From contig CAJJDP010000112.1 of NCBI GenBank assembly GCA_905182995.1, positions 170,744-234,743 of the forward strand: DNA of 64,000 nt, read 5' to 3'. The translations under genes and the position numbers were made by a program. This document shows positions 38,401-51,411 of this stretch, piece after piece. Numbering within the stretch: position 1 is the first letter of the stretch; each line of letters opens with the position of its first letter. The stretch comes from Paramecium octaurelia. Its lineage: Eukaryota > Ciliophora > Oligohymenophorea > Peniculida > Parameciidae. The notes beneath the pieces were generated by a model, which worked only from the letters and a program-made list of their open reading frames with translations, searched no databases and was not told the origin of the DNA.

Positions 38401-40849
38401 ATATTTGTAACTGGCATAAGTCTGTGGATTCTGAGTATCATATGCATGACAATATGGAAGGGCAAACTCTATTTCTGCTCTTAAGTATCGTTGAAAGACT
38501 TTAAAGAGATTGTCAACGTAGAGGATTGTCTAGCCAAAGGAGGCTAATGGATAAATAATATAACCAATTATGATACAATCCAAGATTCCCTACTTTGTTT
38601 ATTCAGATTAATCATTGGAGAGGGTTGGACCTAATAAATGTTTAGTGTATCTGACATCACCAATAGAGGACTCAATCCCAAAATTAATTCATCATCCTAA
38701 TACCAATTCTTCTTTTATGTGTTGATCTTTTCATTGAATATCGTATTGCTCAATCTAATCACTGGCTTGATCATCAACAATTACAGAACTATCAAGGAGA
38801 ACATTGCCAACTTTTAATAATTAAATGAATTTCAAAGACAATGGATATAAATGATGTAGATAATGCAAAAGAAGAAACTTATTTATCTCATACCCAAACC
38901 TTCATCCAAATACAGACTAATTTGTTATCATTTGGCTAGCAACCAATATTTCGAGGCTGTCATCCTAATTTTACTAGTGGTCAATCTAATTTTGTAATTA
39001 TTCCTCTCATATCTAGTTGTTCATCCTATAGTGGCAAGTAGAATACCACCACTTAAGAGGCATTATATGGAATGAGTATTTTCTTCATAGTAATTTTCCA
39101 TGTTGAGTTGTTCATCAAACTACTAGCATACTGGGTTCATTTCTTCAGAGATATTCTCAATAAATTTGACATAATCATATTGATCGTGACAGATGTGCTA
39201 TTGATAATGAAGGACAATTTTGATTTACCTAGACTTTACACGATTCCACTCATTATAAGATCCCTGAGAATCATACGAGCCAATAAATTATTTAGGTTCA
39301 ATAAATAATTGAGAGTTCTCATTGATGTGATCTAAGATCTGATACCTACCCTATTAAGTGTCATAGTCTTCATTGCAATCACCATAATCATATACTCGCT
39401 TATAGGAGTCCAGACCTTTTCAACAGTATGGAGCACGTCCTCAGATCCTCAGTATCCCTATACGATGGAGGAAAGCTAAAGAACGAAATCCTTTTCCAAT
39501 TTCCTAGATGGAGTATTAATTTTAATAGACATTTCAACTGGCTAATATTGGTCATTGTATATGGCTGATTATACCATTGATACCAAAGGATGTCATGCAT
39601 AAACTCCTGAGTAATTTGAATCGGAAGGTGCTCGGGGTTGTAGTACAATCTTTGGTTATTTTTTCTTTATTAGCTTTCTGGTTTTGATTCGCATCATCAT
39701 GACTTCGTTGTTCTTAGCCATGATCATTGAATCATATCAAGAATGCCAATTAGAAAATACAGCTGCCATAAATCCGTATTAATTGGAGGACTTTTTAGTT
39801 AAGTGGTCCGACTATGATCCTCAAGGTACAGGTTGGATAACCCCAGAAGATTTTGCATTTTTGATGTTCGAAATAAATCCACCTCTGGGGTTTAAAGATG
39901 AAAATTCTCAATATTACGACTTTGCTGCTGCAAGTAAAATAGAAAACAATATTTAGAAAATCAAAAATTGAAGTCCCATTTCTATAATCATAAGAAAAAG
40001 ATGAGATTATTTAAAACTGAGATCTTTCAAAAATTAAGTGATTATCAAGTGTAAATCTATCAAAATAAAATGGTTCATTTCAAAGATATATGTATCCAGT
40101 TGGCTTACAATGCAATCAAAAAGAAGAATGAACTCAAAGGTATCGAATAGATTGAAGACAAAATCATTCTCCGCTAAATACGAAAGTCATGGGAGTCCAG
40201 ATATCCTGATCTGGTTGGAATGAAAACTTAACAGTTTGTAGTAGACATCTTTGCTTTCAATTCCATCACTGACATTTTGAGAGGGTATTAATGATATTAA
40301 TTTAGAGTTATTGAGAGGAGGAAGATCAAGAAAAGAATCAAAGAAATGCAAAAGGAGAAAAACTTAAAGCAATTAGAAATTAATGAGAATGCTTACATCA
40401 CTACCAAAACACTACTTGAGAGAAATAAAGGCAGACGAAGGAGTTAAATAAGAAAAAAGGTGTATAACTTTTAATAAACCAATACCTAAAGAAGGAGTGA
40501 AATCAATGTTGAGCTTGATCAAGCCATCCATTAGCCAAAGAGAAACATGCATCAAAATTACTAGAAATAATAACAAAATAAGGATGACAAAAATTCCTTG
40601 ACCAGTCTCAACTTTTATATTGATCCTGATGAAATGTGCAATGGATTTCCTATGAAAGTAGTACATGAAACTCAAAAAATCGATTTTCCTGCCATCAAGT
40701 CTGATAAGAGTTTAGGAACTCTCTAGTTGACTCAAAGTGAAAAACAAGTCAAGAAACTAGGGGGGTACATTTCGGAAAAATGCTCTGATGAAGAAAATCA
40801 ATAAGATAGTGTAATATAAAATTTCAAGAGAGATGATATGTTTGAATGA
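35497..40849 (+). CDS. second four-domain voltage-gated cation channel (Cav alpha1-like), E/D/E/Q filter
   Basis: About 1,700 residues starting MNRDYEKDILSSVQDIL. Four six-segment repeats with pore motifs YIEGW (36527-36542), SSDQW (37441-37457), IGEGW (38611-38626) and STGQYW (39534-39552), giving E, D, E and Q at the filter. The C-terminus has a convincing EF-hand block (WSDYDPQGTGWITPEDFAF, INPPLGF) and the following YQNKMVHFKDICIQLA segment known from Cav channels, then a basic tail. Introns are inferred near 35853 (22 nt), 38303 (23), 39031 (20), 39934 (23) and 40285 (21). Several filter-region Q codons are TAA. Function is likely calcium or mixed cation conductance; altered selectivity is an inference. 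Confidence 0.9.
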
Positions 40850-41002
40850 TGCAATATAATATTATTGAGCTTTTATTTTTATTAATTCCTCAATCTTCAT
40901 GTAGATTTATTGATATTAAATTTATTAGAGAATGTAAAATGCGTCTCCCTTACTTGAGTTATTAAATTGCTTATTTTTAATATTATTTATATTGAGTTAT
41001 TT

Positions 41003-44000
41003 ATGAGGAGAGCCTTAAAAAAGAAGAAGATAAATGATAAATTGGGGAAACTATTATTCAATGGCTTAGTGCGGATGCAATAAATAATCATCAGAAACAA
41101 AATTGAGCCAACACTATTTAATCTCATCTTTGCAAAAATCCTTCTATTCGTCTCAGCCCTACAGGAGATATAGTTAATCACTTCAACAGAAATTCAAAAT
41201 CAAACTTCCATGCAAATTCAGAGTTCTCTATTGGCTATTCAATAGAAGTTTTCCATCAATTTGATCAAATATGATAAAGTCGAACCATTGTTTTTTTTGT
41301 TGCTCTCCGTTCAAGTCATATACTTTTTGATGGTAGCAATTGTTTATGTTGATAAAAATGAAAAATTTATTCTGGTAGGATAATTTTTCAAATATTTTCA
41401 AAACATTTATCACTTGATAATATTTCTGCCCACTTTGAATATTTCATTTAATTTTGCACTCTCCTTAAAATATATAGAACTCTCTATTATCGGAATCATT
41501 TTAGGTTTATCACTAGAAATTATATACTGTTTTTGTAATATTCAAAACAGTTTAATTGAAATTGAAGGTTGTTACTCATCAAGACTGGTGAACTTGTTTT
41601 ACTTACTTATGTAGTTTATAATTTGCTTTGTAGTGCAGAGCAACGAATAATATTTGGTGGCACCAATTCTTTTGTTGTTCTCAAGATTTATCATGATTAC
41701 ATAAAAGATAAATAATTATCAGTATAACAGTTGGTACTATTTACAAATCTCAAATTTCATCATATCGTATATAATAGTGTTTTTGATAAAACAATATTGG
41801 TACGATTTGGTTTTGATCTATATTTTATTGATTAGTATTTAAACTTCAATTCGGTAAAAGAGACTAGGCGAAGAATTATTTTCGAAAAATTCATAAACAA
41901 ATTTATTCAAATATGGCCTTTTTAAAAATCCAGAATTAGTAAATTAGTTTACATCATACTCACAATTTTTTACAGCCACTCAAGAATAGAATGTCATTAA
42001 ATACTAAAAACAAGTGTTGTAGAATGGTGATATCCCTGAGAGATTAAGTATATTGTAGTATGTGTTTAAGTACAAGAAAATACAACTCTATTTAAATTTA
42101 ATAAATATCGACAAAGCAAATTTAAGTTTTTTGCAATAATCAAGTTTGGAGGCTAATTTATTAAATGTTATTTAATACTGTGATGGATTAATTAAATCTC
42201 CTTTAAATGTTAATTTGTACATTAAAACGCTTCTTTTAGAACAATAAAATTATTAACTCTTGATTAATTTTATAGATATAAAAAGCTAGTTCTATCTCTT
42301 ATTGACAAGGGAACAATCTTTGGATCAATACCTTAATACCTTTAGAATATAGCTTGACAAAATCTTAAGCACACTAGAGAAATACAAGAATATCTTTGAA
42401 AGACAATATGACTTGGAAAGTGGAAGATTATTGGAATTTCAGAACTCAGATTAAATATCTATTAATATTGTATCTTCATATTTGTTTATTTTTTACAGTA
42501 ATTATTTTAAAGTAATCAACAAAATTAATGATAGGTTAAAGATCTCTGGAAGAAACAAAATGACTTGCTTGCCTACGATAAGATAATGAATACTAAATTT
42601 CAGAAGAGTAAATATATATATTTAAATAATTCATAGATGAGGCATTCTTGTTGTCATCAAGTTTCATTTTGAATTCCAATAATATAATCAATAAAAATAA
42701 TAAGAGACTGCTCCAAATCATAGGAGACCAACTCGAACCAAAACAACTAGTTGATATGTTGCCATCATTTTAAAAGACCGTTTATAATAGTTTTGTCAAT
42801 CAGTATTTATATTAAGGTCTAGATATAAATTAGCCTTTGACTCTATATTTATATAAAGATGAATATTTGGTCGAGTGCAATTTATACATCTATGTAACAA
42901 TTACGAAAGATGACATCATTTTGTAAAATTTAATTGTTATTAAAAACCAACCCAACCATTTTGCTTTATTTGATTCAGAAGGGAAAATGTTAGGGATCTC
43001 TTAATAAATTTATGAATTTTTAACATCTAAGTCAGACAATGCATTTACAAAAAAACTGAGTGTCTCTGAATTCGTCCAATAAGGAATGATCCAATATTAT
43101 CTTCCAGAAATATACTCTCATATTTAAGAACTAGCTACTTAGTATTCTTTAGGGACATTCCAATAAGCAGTGAATATTGCTTCTAGATGGTAATTCCCTG
43201 TAAATCATAAGAAGTGTCTTGACTAAACTTAAGCATTAGGACTTGTTAATGATGAAGCAACTATTTCCTCGTAATTTAAAAAAATCTTTTATTCCTCTTC
43301 CACAAAGCGATTGCCTTCTTCTAGATAACCTAAATTAACTGATGAAGTACCCACCATTAAAGATACTAAAATAAAGATTATGCAAATGCAAATCATGAAC
43401 TAAATACAAGCACTTGTAGTTCCACCATCAAGAATGAAAAGTATAGATTTTGAAGGATCATTGGAATTTGTACAACAGAAATTTATAGAGTCAGATACTA
43501 CCTACTTTGTTTTGAAATTCAAATAGATAGAAGAATTTTAACAATAAAAAATAGCTTAAATTCCTTAAATAGAAGACAACTAAAATATATCATTAATCAC
43601 TGATGAGTCGTAATTTGAAGGATTGTAAACAGATTATGAATTCATTTCCAATCTTATCAAAAGCAAGAAATTATATACTCCATTAAAGTACAATATTTGG
43701 ATACTATTACTAATGATTTGTGTGACCACAATTTCTTTACTGGTGAGTTACCTGTTGAATTATTACAATATGATCCACTAACAATATGATGTCAATTTTT
43801 TGAATACTCCGTAGGCTATGACTTTCAACATTGGAGCCTCCTTCATGTTGATGTGGAATCAGTATTGTATTGAAAACTAACTTTATCGAATTAGTCCGTA
43901 CTTAGAATTTAGAAGGGAAAATTAATTAATATATGTTTTCGATTTCTGGGGCAGTGTGCATGAAGAATATACAATGAACCTAAGTAAGAAGAGTATTCAA

Positions 44001-45496
44001 TTGGGGATGGATACAATTGATTTAATTAGTTATTAGAATGGCTAAAGGACTTAAACTAGTTTGGATTACTATTAGTTTTATACTATTATGAGAGAAGCAC
44101 TGGTAAGACAGTTCAAGAAAACAGACTTTAAGAATATCACGACTTTTGATCCAGATATACTCAAGACCAATGGATTAATTAGATAGAATATGTTAAACAT
44201 ATTTAAATTTCACAATTTTGTACTAGATGATATGATTTCATCAACTGAGTAATCATTTTCTTAATTTGAGAATCAGACATTCATATTTTGTGTATATTCT
44301 TCGATAGTCATATTATTTCTTTTGATTATCTTCTTTATTATCAATTGTAGGTTATTAAGGACTGAGACCAAATTAATCAGACTTTTGTAATATTTGAATA
44401 TTAAAATTATTCAAGAATAGATAGAAATCTTGCATTTTTAAAAAGATCAATTATCAAAACTATTACTGATTTAATTTTAATCAAAAGAAGAACCTGTCAC
44501 TTAAAAGCAAAGTGAGAAAGTTATTGCAAATTAACCCAAATTTAATCCATTAAGCAAATTGGAAAATTATAATGAAAAGTATACTTTGTTGATAATCTTG
44601 TCATTAATTATTGGTTGCGAATTGATATTGTTTATATTTGGATCTTAATTGATTTCCAGATTATATAATAGTCAATATTAAAGTAGTTTAATCCTTACAA
44701 TGAAGTACCTAAAATTGAAGTCAAGACTTGATTCTGCAGTAATAGTGGGGGAAGTCATGAAGACTGAACATATAATCAAGAACAACAGTGCAATTGAATA
44801 CATAAATTAAACTGATCATATTGAATTCTTTTTCAATAATATTGATGTTTTGCTCTATCTTTCAGATTAGATCAATAATGAATTAGTCACCACAACCTCG
44901 TATAATTAATCATTTCAGCAACAATTAATTGACATCTTTAATGATGACCTCTGCACTTACTATACCAGCATATTGAGTTTTTGCTAAATAAGTAGCATCA
45001 AATAGCAATATTATGAAAATGAAAATTATCTCACTTTGATTGATAAAGGCATTTATGGGATAATTTAGGACTTAAATAAATTATCTAAAGAGGAGTTCAA
45101 CTTTGAAAAAGTTAATCTAGGTTATGAGTTTGATTAGAGTCATTCAGAGTAATTTCTGTCATCACCTCTTCATTTCCACTTATTTCTACAATACTTCATT
45201 GAATTGCAAACTTGCATCTATTTTTGTTTCTTAGATATTTTTACTGAAACACAGATATTAAGCAACAAATTATCAAATTAAATCTTAACTTATCTAATCA
45301 CTTCATCAGTTGCGTAAATATTTGTAATTATTTTAGATTTCTCATCTTTACTTCTCTTGTGTCAGCTTTTTGGATTAACAAATAGTATAACAGATTAAAT
45401 CAATTGAAGTTGATTGCTACATTGTTTCCACCTGTCCTAATTCATCAGAAAGGATTTAATAAATTGTTGTACTCCTAATTAATACAGATTAAATGA
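41003..45496 (+). CDS. giant multi-pass membrane protein, candidate TmcB/PAS-type
   Basis: About 1,450 residues beginning MRRALKKKKINDKLGKLLF. The first 350 residues hold about ten hydrophobic segments, then a long soluble middle including a PAS-like stretch (IVIKNQPNHFALFDSEGKML), followed by further helices separated by extracellular-size loops (WILLLMICVTTISLLVSYLL, YTLLIILSLIIGCELILFIF) and a last helix (FLIFTSLVSAFWINKQ). This plan matches the large ciliate family related to Dictyostelium tiny-macrocysts proteins that pair membrane regions with PAS domains. Three introns near 42510 (23), 42609 (29) and 45316 (23) are needed; TGA at 45494-45496. Role unknown, possibly sensory. Confidence 0.68.
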
Positions 45497-45599
45497 AATA
45501 TTAATACTTTTATGTTTCAATTTTAATATCAAGACAAATTTATTTAATTTTAAACAGATACCCAAAATAAAAGATACTTTTTTAAATATTAATAATATT

Positions 45600-46412
45600 A
45601 TGATGCTAAATGATGTATTAAAGATATCTATTAATTTTTAATTATAGGAATAAGAATAAAGAATTGAATTCAATTAGTACTTGGAAAAATTAATATTCAT
45701 TGATTATGGGAGTATGTATATTTGTATTGATTATTTGTGTTATTATTATTCGTAGAATTTGTTTAATGGAAAAATTAAGATGTTTAATTATGAGGATAAG
45801 TTTGGAGAAAATTCGAAATTTGTAATTTAGAAAGAAATCAAGTATTTAGAGATTGAGATTGATTAATATAAAATAGAATTTAATAAAATTATGATAACTC
45901 TTCACTTTTTTTACAACATGGAAAAACCTATTTGTGAAAAATTTCAACTCATTCCTGTAAAATTTAGAAAGAACCTTTGTTAAAGAGTAAGAGACTTAAA
46001 GGCAAGATAGCAAAGAAAGAAAAAGAAAAAGGAGAGAGGGAAGTACAGAAGCTATAGTCTAAATTTAAAAATTTGTGCGCTCAAATGGATTGAGGAAGGA
46101 AGAGATGAAAGAACGATAGCTGAAGAATTAGACATTCCATTGAAGAACATTAGAAGGTGGAAAAAGCAAGGTCCTTTTCGTAAGAAGGGGTGTGGGCGCA
46201 AATCTATTGATTTGGAAATGGAATAAAAACTGGCAGCATGGTGTCATGAAACTATCAGAAATACAAATAAAAGGGTCTCTCGAGCCATGATTTAAACATA
46301 GGCCTTGAAAATGATTAAGTAAGGAGTGGATTTCAAAGCAAGTAAAGGTTGGACAGATAAATTTGTTAGAAAATATAAACTAATTAGAAATAAAAGGATT
46401 TCAAAATCATGA
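45600..46412 (+). CDS. CENP-B/pogo-type helix-turn-helix DNA-binding protein, no transposase domain
   Basis: The C-terminal half contains two helix-turn-helix units typical of CENP-B and Tc5/pogo transposases: SLNLKICALKWIEEGRDER with TIAEELDIPLKNIRRWKKQ, then VSRAMIQTQALKMIKQG and the hallmark FKASKGWTDKFVRKYKL. It then stops (TGA 46410-46412) with no DDE catalytic domain. The N-terminus (MMLND, then after one or two introns FNYEDKFGENSKF) is short and unrecognised. It may be a domesticated transposase remnant acting as a DNA-binding protein or a truncated element. Start at 45600 is chosen because it joins best by a 33-nt intron; later ATGs are possible. Confidence 0.78.
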
Positions 46413-46440
46413 AATATAATATTAAAATATAATAATATTT

Positions 46441-46933
46441 ATGCAATCACCTCAATTCTAGAAATCAAATGAGAATTCCTCAAAAAGCGAATAATTTACT
46501 TACGGATGGTTACCAATCAAAAATGATGTCGAATAATCAATAGTTTCCTATTTGGATTAGTTGGGAATTAATCAACTAACATAAGTTGAAAAACATTGCA
46601 ATTAAAGAAATTCATTTTATAGTCTTGATGCAGCACTGACACCCCCAAAGCAACAAAGGCGAGTTTCCCTGACGATGGACTCAGAACTTTTTTAAAGAAG
46701 AAGCTTTAGAATGTGTTCTGATTAGATATGAATTAAAAACGAAAGAATAGAGAGTAATTAAATATTTTTATGTTATTTATAATCTATTTATCTCTCTTCA
46801 TCTTCATTAAATAAATTTATTTGATTTACCTCTTTAGTGTGTAACAACTGAGGAAGTATTTAGAATTACACACTCGGAAATAGTCTACAAAATGATTAAA
46901 ATCAGCAAGAAATTATCACAATTTCTTTATTGA
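46441..46933 (+). CDS. small protein, unrecognised
   Basis: Starts MQSPQFQKSNENSSKSEQF 28 bases after the preceding stop. Two readings are possible. Unspliced, it ends at TGA 46729-46731 with 96 residues. Removing a 22-nt intron at about 46659-46680 extends it in a helical frame (NFFKEEALECVLIRYELK, TEEVFRITHSEIVYKMIK) to TGA 46931-46933; this longer reading has better composition. It begins with a conserved-looking SLDAALTPPK segment. No family recognised. Confidence 0.5.
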
Positions 46934-47639
46934 ATGCAACTTAATCTTAAAATCCCTTGTTTGTAATTATTAATATTAGAGGTTTGCAATTTAAGAAAGA
47001 TAAAATTTAGGCAAACATAATCACATAATATTTTTTAAATTTAGGATAACAGAAATTGTTGTTTATTCTAAAATATGGTTTGAAAAGAATGTTTAAAATT
47101 GGAAATATCTAATATCTTAAATAATCCCTTTTTAAATAATTATTAAGCGAAAAGCAAATAAAATTACTGAACCATCATTAGTGAATTTTATTAAATTAAA
47201 ATTAAAGAATATATGAAAAACCATTCACTATATATGTTCACTTGTCACAATAAATAGAAATAATTAATGAACTAGTCTAACCAAGGCAACAGAAATTGGA
47301 ATAACATATATATTGATCATAAGTGTTTCAAGTTAGTTGGATGAAGCATTTTAAGTAATTTAATTTACTAGAAAATAAAATTTAAAAAATAAAGCTTTCC
47401 ATTTGCAAATAAATACATTAAATATTATGATAATAAATAAAAAAAATATCCTTTGTGGTCTTATTTTCATTTGCATCAATATGCCTCTGCCGTTATCAGG
47501 TATCAAACTAATTTTTCACTTTTATGACTTAACAGGAAAGTGTTGAATTAAATTATATTTTGAATTATCATCTATTTGCACTCTAAAATATAACTAATTA
47601 ACTATATTTAAGTGACGCTTAATTGTTGTAAATTTTATA
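46934..47639. other. intergenic, nothing recognised
   Basis: About 700 AT-rich bases, the longest apparently empty stretch outside the duplicated segments. Short frames on both strands lack protein-like composition. Presumably includes the histidine kinase promoter. Confidence 0.45.
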
Positions 47640-50310
47640 ATGAAATTTAATAATAAAGAATTTTGGTATTATTTGAAATGCTTTATTGATATTGCTCTAT
47701 CGGGAATAATTTATAGTTATTCAAAAGATTCTTTTATAGTATCCATCAATACAATCATAATTCAGTTACTGGGCATTTTATTATCGCCTTGCATAGCGAA
47801 GAAATTTGGTGGCAAAAAGAGAAAATACATATAGATTGTGATGTTAGCGGCACAAATGGTGCAAATATATTATTGTTGCTTTTATTTTACAGAAATACTG
47901 AGATATGGTTATCTTCTTATAAAATTTTATGAGAAACAATTAATAGATGTTCTTTAGAAATAAATTAGTTACATCATCCTAATCGCTTTGAATGCTGTGT
48001 AATTATTTTTGATGATCTCTCACAATGAATTAGGAGTTACATACATTACAGTAGGTTATGCAACTATGTTGATCATCAAAGAAAAACATTTAATTATAAG
48101 GAAATAGGAAAAAATTAAATTCGAATAATTATCAAAAACAGAGATCAAACCAATATAAAATTAGATTAGACAATCTTTGTTAATTAATCGGATTAATGAA
48201 TCTGTTAGTCTGAAGTGGATGAATAAATTGCAAAGTTTCCCTGTGGGAATCGTAATAGTTAAAAAGGACAATTTAGACATACTTTTTGAAAATGATTAAT
48301 TGCTATAAATTTTTTAAGCTGAAAGAGACATTGGCAGATTCATCCTTGAGAGTTTGGAATGCACAATAATTCAAAAGAAAAACACCTATTTTACTAATCA
48401 AACAAGCATAGTTTTAGAGAAAAATAGTCTTCTTTAGCCTTCTGGTTCCATAAATCTAACTTAGCAATAAATTTAAAACAAAACATTCACTATAAAATAA
48501 ATTCTAAATCTATTAAATTTAGGGCAATTAGAGAAGATTAAGTCAAATGATGATCAGTTAGAATTATCTGCTACTTTTTGCAAGGGAAATGAAGCATTCT
48601 TTGAAGAGAGAAATCTATTATTTAAAATTTCATATGCCCAAGATGAAACTGAATATTTGATAATAATTCAAGATATTACACTTTAAACAAATGTCAAAAA
48701 GATGGAAACAAAAGAACAATTCATTGTAAAAATGATTGATTCTTTTTCTCATGAATTAAGAACACCATTAAATAGCGCAGAGCTATTTTTATAAGGATTA
48801 AGTTAAACAAACTAATTACCAATTCAATTGAAGGAACATTTTATTGACCCTGCTAAGAATTCATTAAGATTGTAAGCATATATAATAAGAGACATCATTG
48901 ATTTCACGCAATTCAATTAGAGGATGATTAAATATCACTTTTCAGATTTCAATTTTGTTGACATCATCCAAGAAATAAACGATTTATTTAAGCTTATATT
49001 CTAACACAAGAAAATAGGATTGCATGTTAATGCTCAAAGGTCTATTCCAAATATCATAAAGTCTGATTTCTATAGAATTATGCAAATCTTAGTTAATATT
49101 ATCTCGAATTCAGTTAAGTTTAGTTCTTAAGGCTAAGTTGAAGTGGTAATTCAAGGGTTTGATGACTATGTATTATTCAAAGTCTAGGATTAAGGATAGG
49201 GTATAGAACCTTAACTCTTAGCAAAAATCTAATAAACTCTATAAGACTTTGCATTAAATCGAAGCATTTCTCAATAGCATGAGTGGTAAGGCTTAGGACT
49301 TTTAGTAAGTTAGATGAATTTGATAACTTTGGCTCCTTAAAATAAATCGCATCTCTAAATTACTTCAAAAGGAGTAAATCAAGGTGTAGAAGTTAAATTC
49401 AGAATTAAGACTCAAACCTAAGTGTTCTCTTAATAATTAGGTTAAATTAAAACATTCAAAAGAGGATCTCTAGCTACACCTAATACAGTTCCTGATCTTA
49501 GCGAAGGCTTGTAAGGTATTACATGTATAGAACTATTTTTATAGGGCTATTAATCATAGCTAATTCTGTGTGTAAAAATACTTCAGTTAAGAACATACCC
49601 GTCAAGGATCTTTCATCCGTGGCCAATTATTATGGGAAACCATAGTAGAATTAGATGCTGGAAATTTAATGTTAATTTGAGACGGATGTTTAATATTAAG
49701 GTAGAAAGAGATATGATATTAGCTTTTAGATTCTGATAGATTTGAATTGTCTCATCAACTTATGTATGTATAATCAAATTTTAATCCTAAATTCATAACA
49801 AATAAGCAGAGTTAAAATTCATTAGTGTCTAGAATGCAATAAAGGATAGATGATCAAAGTTAAATCTAATCCAATTTCAGTAAGGTTAAGTTGAAATTTA
49901 CATGTTAATGTCAAAGAGCTTTATCTGTGGATGATGATTCTTTCAATTAGAAGGCTCTCGAAATGATTCTGGGACAGATGGGATTTGAAATACTACTTGC
50001 ATATAATGGTTAATAGGCAATTGAGATTGTCAAAAATACCAAGAGATGCAGTGAGGATTGTTAACTCTATGTTTTCATTTTGATGGATTGCCAAATGCCA
50101 ATTTTAGATGGCTGGCAGGCAACTAAAAGATTAAGAAATATGATGATTGGGAAGATCATTCCTTTCATTCCTATTATTGGATTAACTGCTTTCAATGGAT
50201 AATATGAAATAGAAAAATGTTTTGATAGTGGAATGCAAAAGGTGTTGACTAAACCATTGAATATTGACGATTTCAAACAAGCGTTGATTCGCATTTATAG
50301 GTAGGTTTGA
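47640..50310 (+). CDS. hybrid sensor histidine kinase with receiver domain
   Basis: Phosphorelay protein of about 880 residues. Five or so N-terminal membrane helices (first FNNKEFWYYLKCFIDIAL) are followed by a PAS-like linker, a HisKA H-box SFSHELRTPLN (48741-48773, phospho-accepting His), N-box QILVNIISNSVKF, G1 VQDQGQGI and G2 GLGLLVSQM, then a 22-nt intron near 49702 and a receiver domain with acidic pocket LSVDDDSF, acceptor Asp in ILMDCQMPI, Thr in GLTAFN and Lys in VLTKPL. TGA at 50308-50310. All catalytic residues appear present. A downstream phosphotransfer partner is not in this window. The receiver's last third is repeated after the n at 51411. Confidence 0.92.
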
Positions 50311-50357
50311 TGAAATAGTAAAGTAATATGAATTATTGTTTTGACATGATATAAATT

Positions 50358-50833
50358 TCAAATTTTCTTATCTCCTTAATCAGGTATTTTAAGCATTTCT
50401 TAATAATTATAAATCATTATACCTTTGATTTTCTCATCAAATGATGTATCATCTAAACTACTTAAATTAATTGATGGAAAGTAGGCCTTTGGATCAAAGT
50501 ACCCTAGAACATCATAGAATCATAATCAACCTTTTGCAATTAGAAAGTTTTATCTTAAAACTATTTCTTTGACTTTGTTATCATCAAAGTATATCATATC
50601 ATCATAAGGATCAAATTCTTAGGTTCCAGGTTTTCCTAATCTAAGGAACTCTCGAATTTTTTCTGGGTCTAACGATTATCCTTTAGGAATGTTTTGAGTT
50701 GGCTTATAATTTATAACCTTATAAATTTAAGACCATGCCTCAGGGTCATTTCTATCTAAGATTTTACAAAAAAGGAATTACATTTGTCCAATAAATTAGC
50801 GAAATCTTGCATCACTTATTCTGGTTTCTGCAT
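50358..50833 (-). CDS. small conserved-looking protein, about 140 residues
   Basis: Starts MQKPEQVMQDFANLLDKY at 50833; introns of 26, 27 and 24-25 nt give a continuous protein (RNDPEAWSQIYKVINYKP, GQSLDPEKIREFLRLGKPG, FDPYDDMIYFDDNKVKEI, FDPKAYFPSINLSSLDD) ending at TGA 50358-50360. Convergent with the histidine kinase, 47 bases apart. No family recognised. The copy at 51715-52190 is probably the same locus assembled twice. Confidence 0.62.
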
Positions 50834-51410
50834 GTTAATTTTTTAAATTATTAATATTTTTATACTTATACTCATCTAATTCTCACTGCATCTATTTGAA
50901 TTAATTTAAGTATTAAAGATAGTAATTTCATTATATAATCATGAAATTAAGCAACAGGATTTTATTTATGTTTTTTGTTTTAATATTTTGGTTCAATTTC
51001 AATAGTAAAAATTTTAAAATATTCTATTTTATCATTATTCATCTATTAATAAATAATACTCTAAAATCTTATAATTTTTAATAATTAGTCAGTAGTATTA
51101 TTATGGCCAAATCTAATAATTCTAATTATAAATGAACAACCATTGAGAATTCTTTTGATTTTTTTTATATTGTTGGAGAAGAGATCAAGAATTTTTGAAT
51201 TGACTAATAATTTAATATTTTCTATTTGAAAATACTATAGTTCTGAAAACAATTGGTTGAAATTTATACATTTATCAATAGCTTCTATATTATTTCAATC
51301 ATATATATAAATAAAATATTAATAATTTTAAGGTTGATAATCAACCTTATTTTTGGAGCAGTAAACCTATTGGCAGTTATTTTGTTGATTTGTTTGTAGC
51401 TTCTCCAGGA
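50834..51410. other. intergenic, no gene seen (first copy)
   Basis: About 580 very AT-rich bases without convincing frames, repeated at 52191-52767. It probably holds the small gene's promoter and the CK1 3' end. Confidence 0.4.
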
Positions 51411-51411
51411 N
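51411..51411. other. assembly gap (single n)
   Basis: One undetermined base exactly at the junction of two direct copies, as at 6205. Confidence 0.95.

Larger units (their letters stand above)
50055..51410. repeat. first copy of a 1356-bp direct duplication meeting at the n
   Basis: Recurs at 51412-52767 with offset 1357. Every place compared is identical, and it ends at the single n (51411). It contains the histidine-kinase 3' end, a small minus-strand gene and AT-rich spacer. Confidence 0.93.

Noticed and set aside
45600..46412. intact pogo/Tc-type transposon
   Set aside because: No DDE domain, no terminal inverted repeats or target-site duplications noticed around it.
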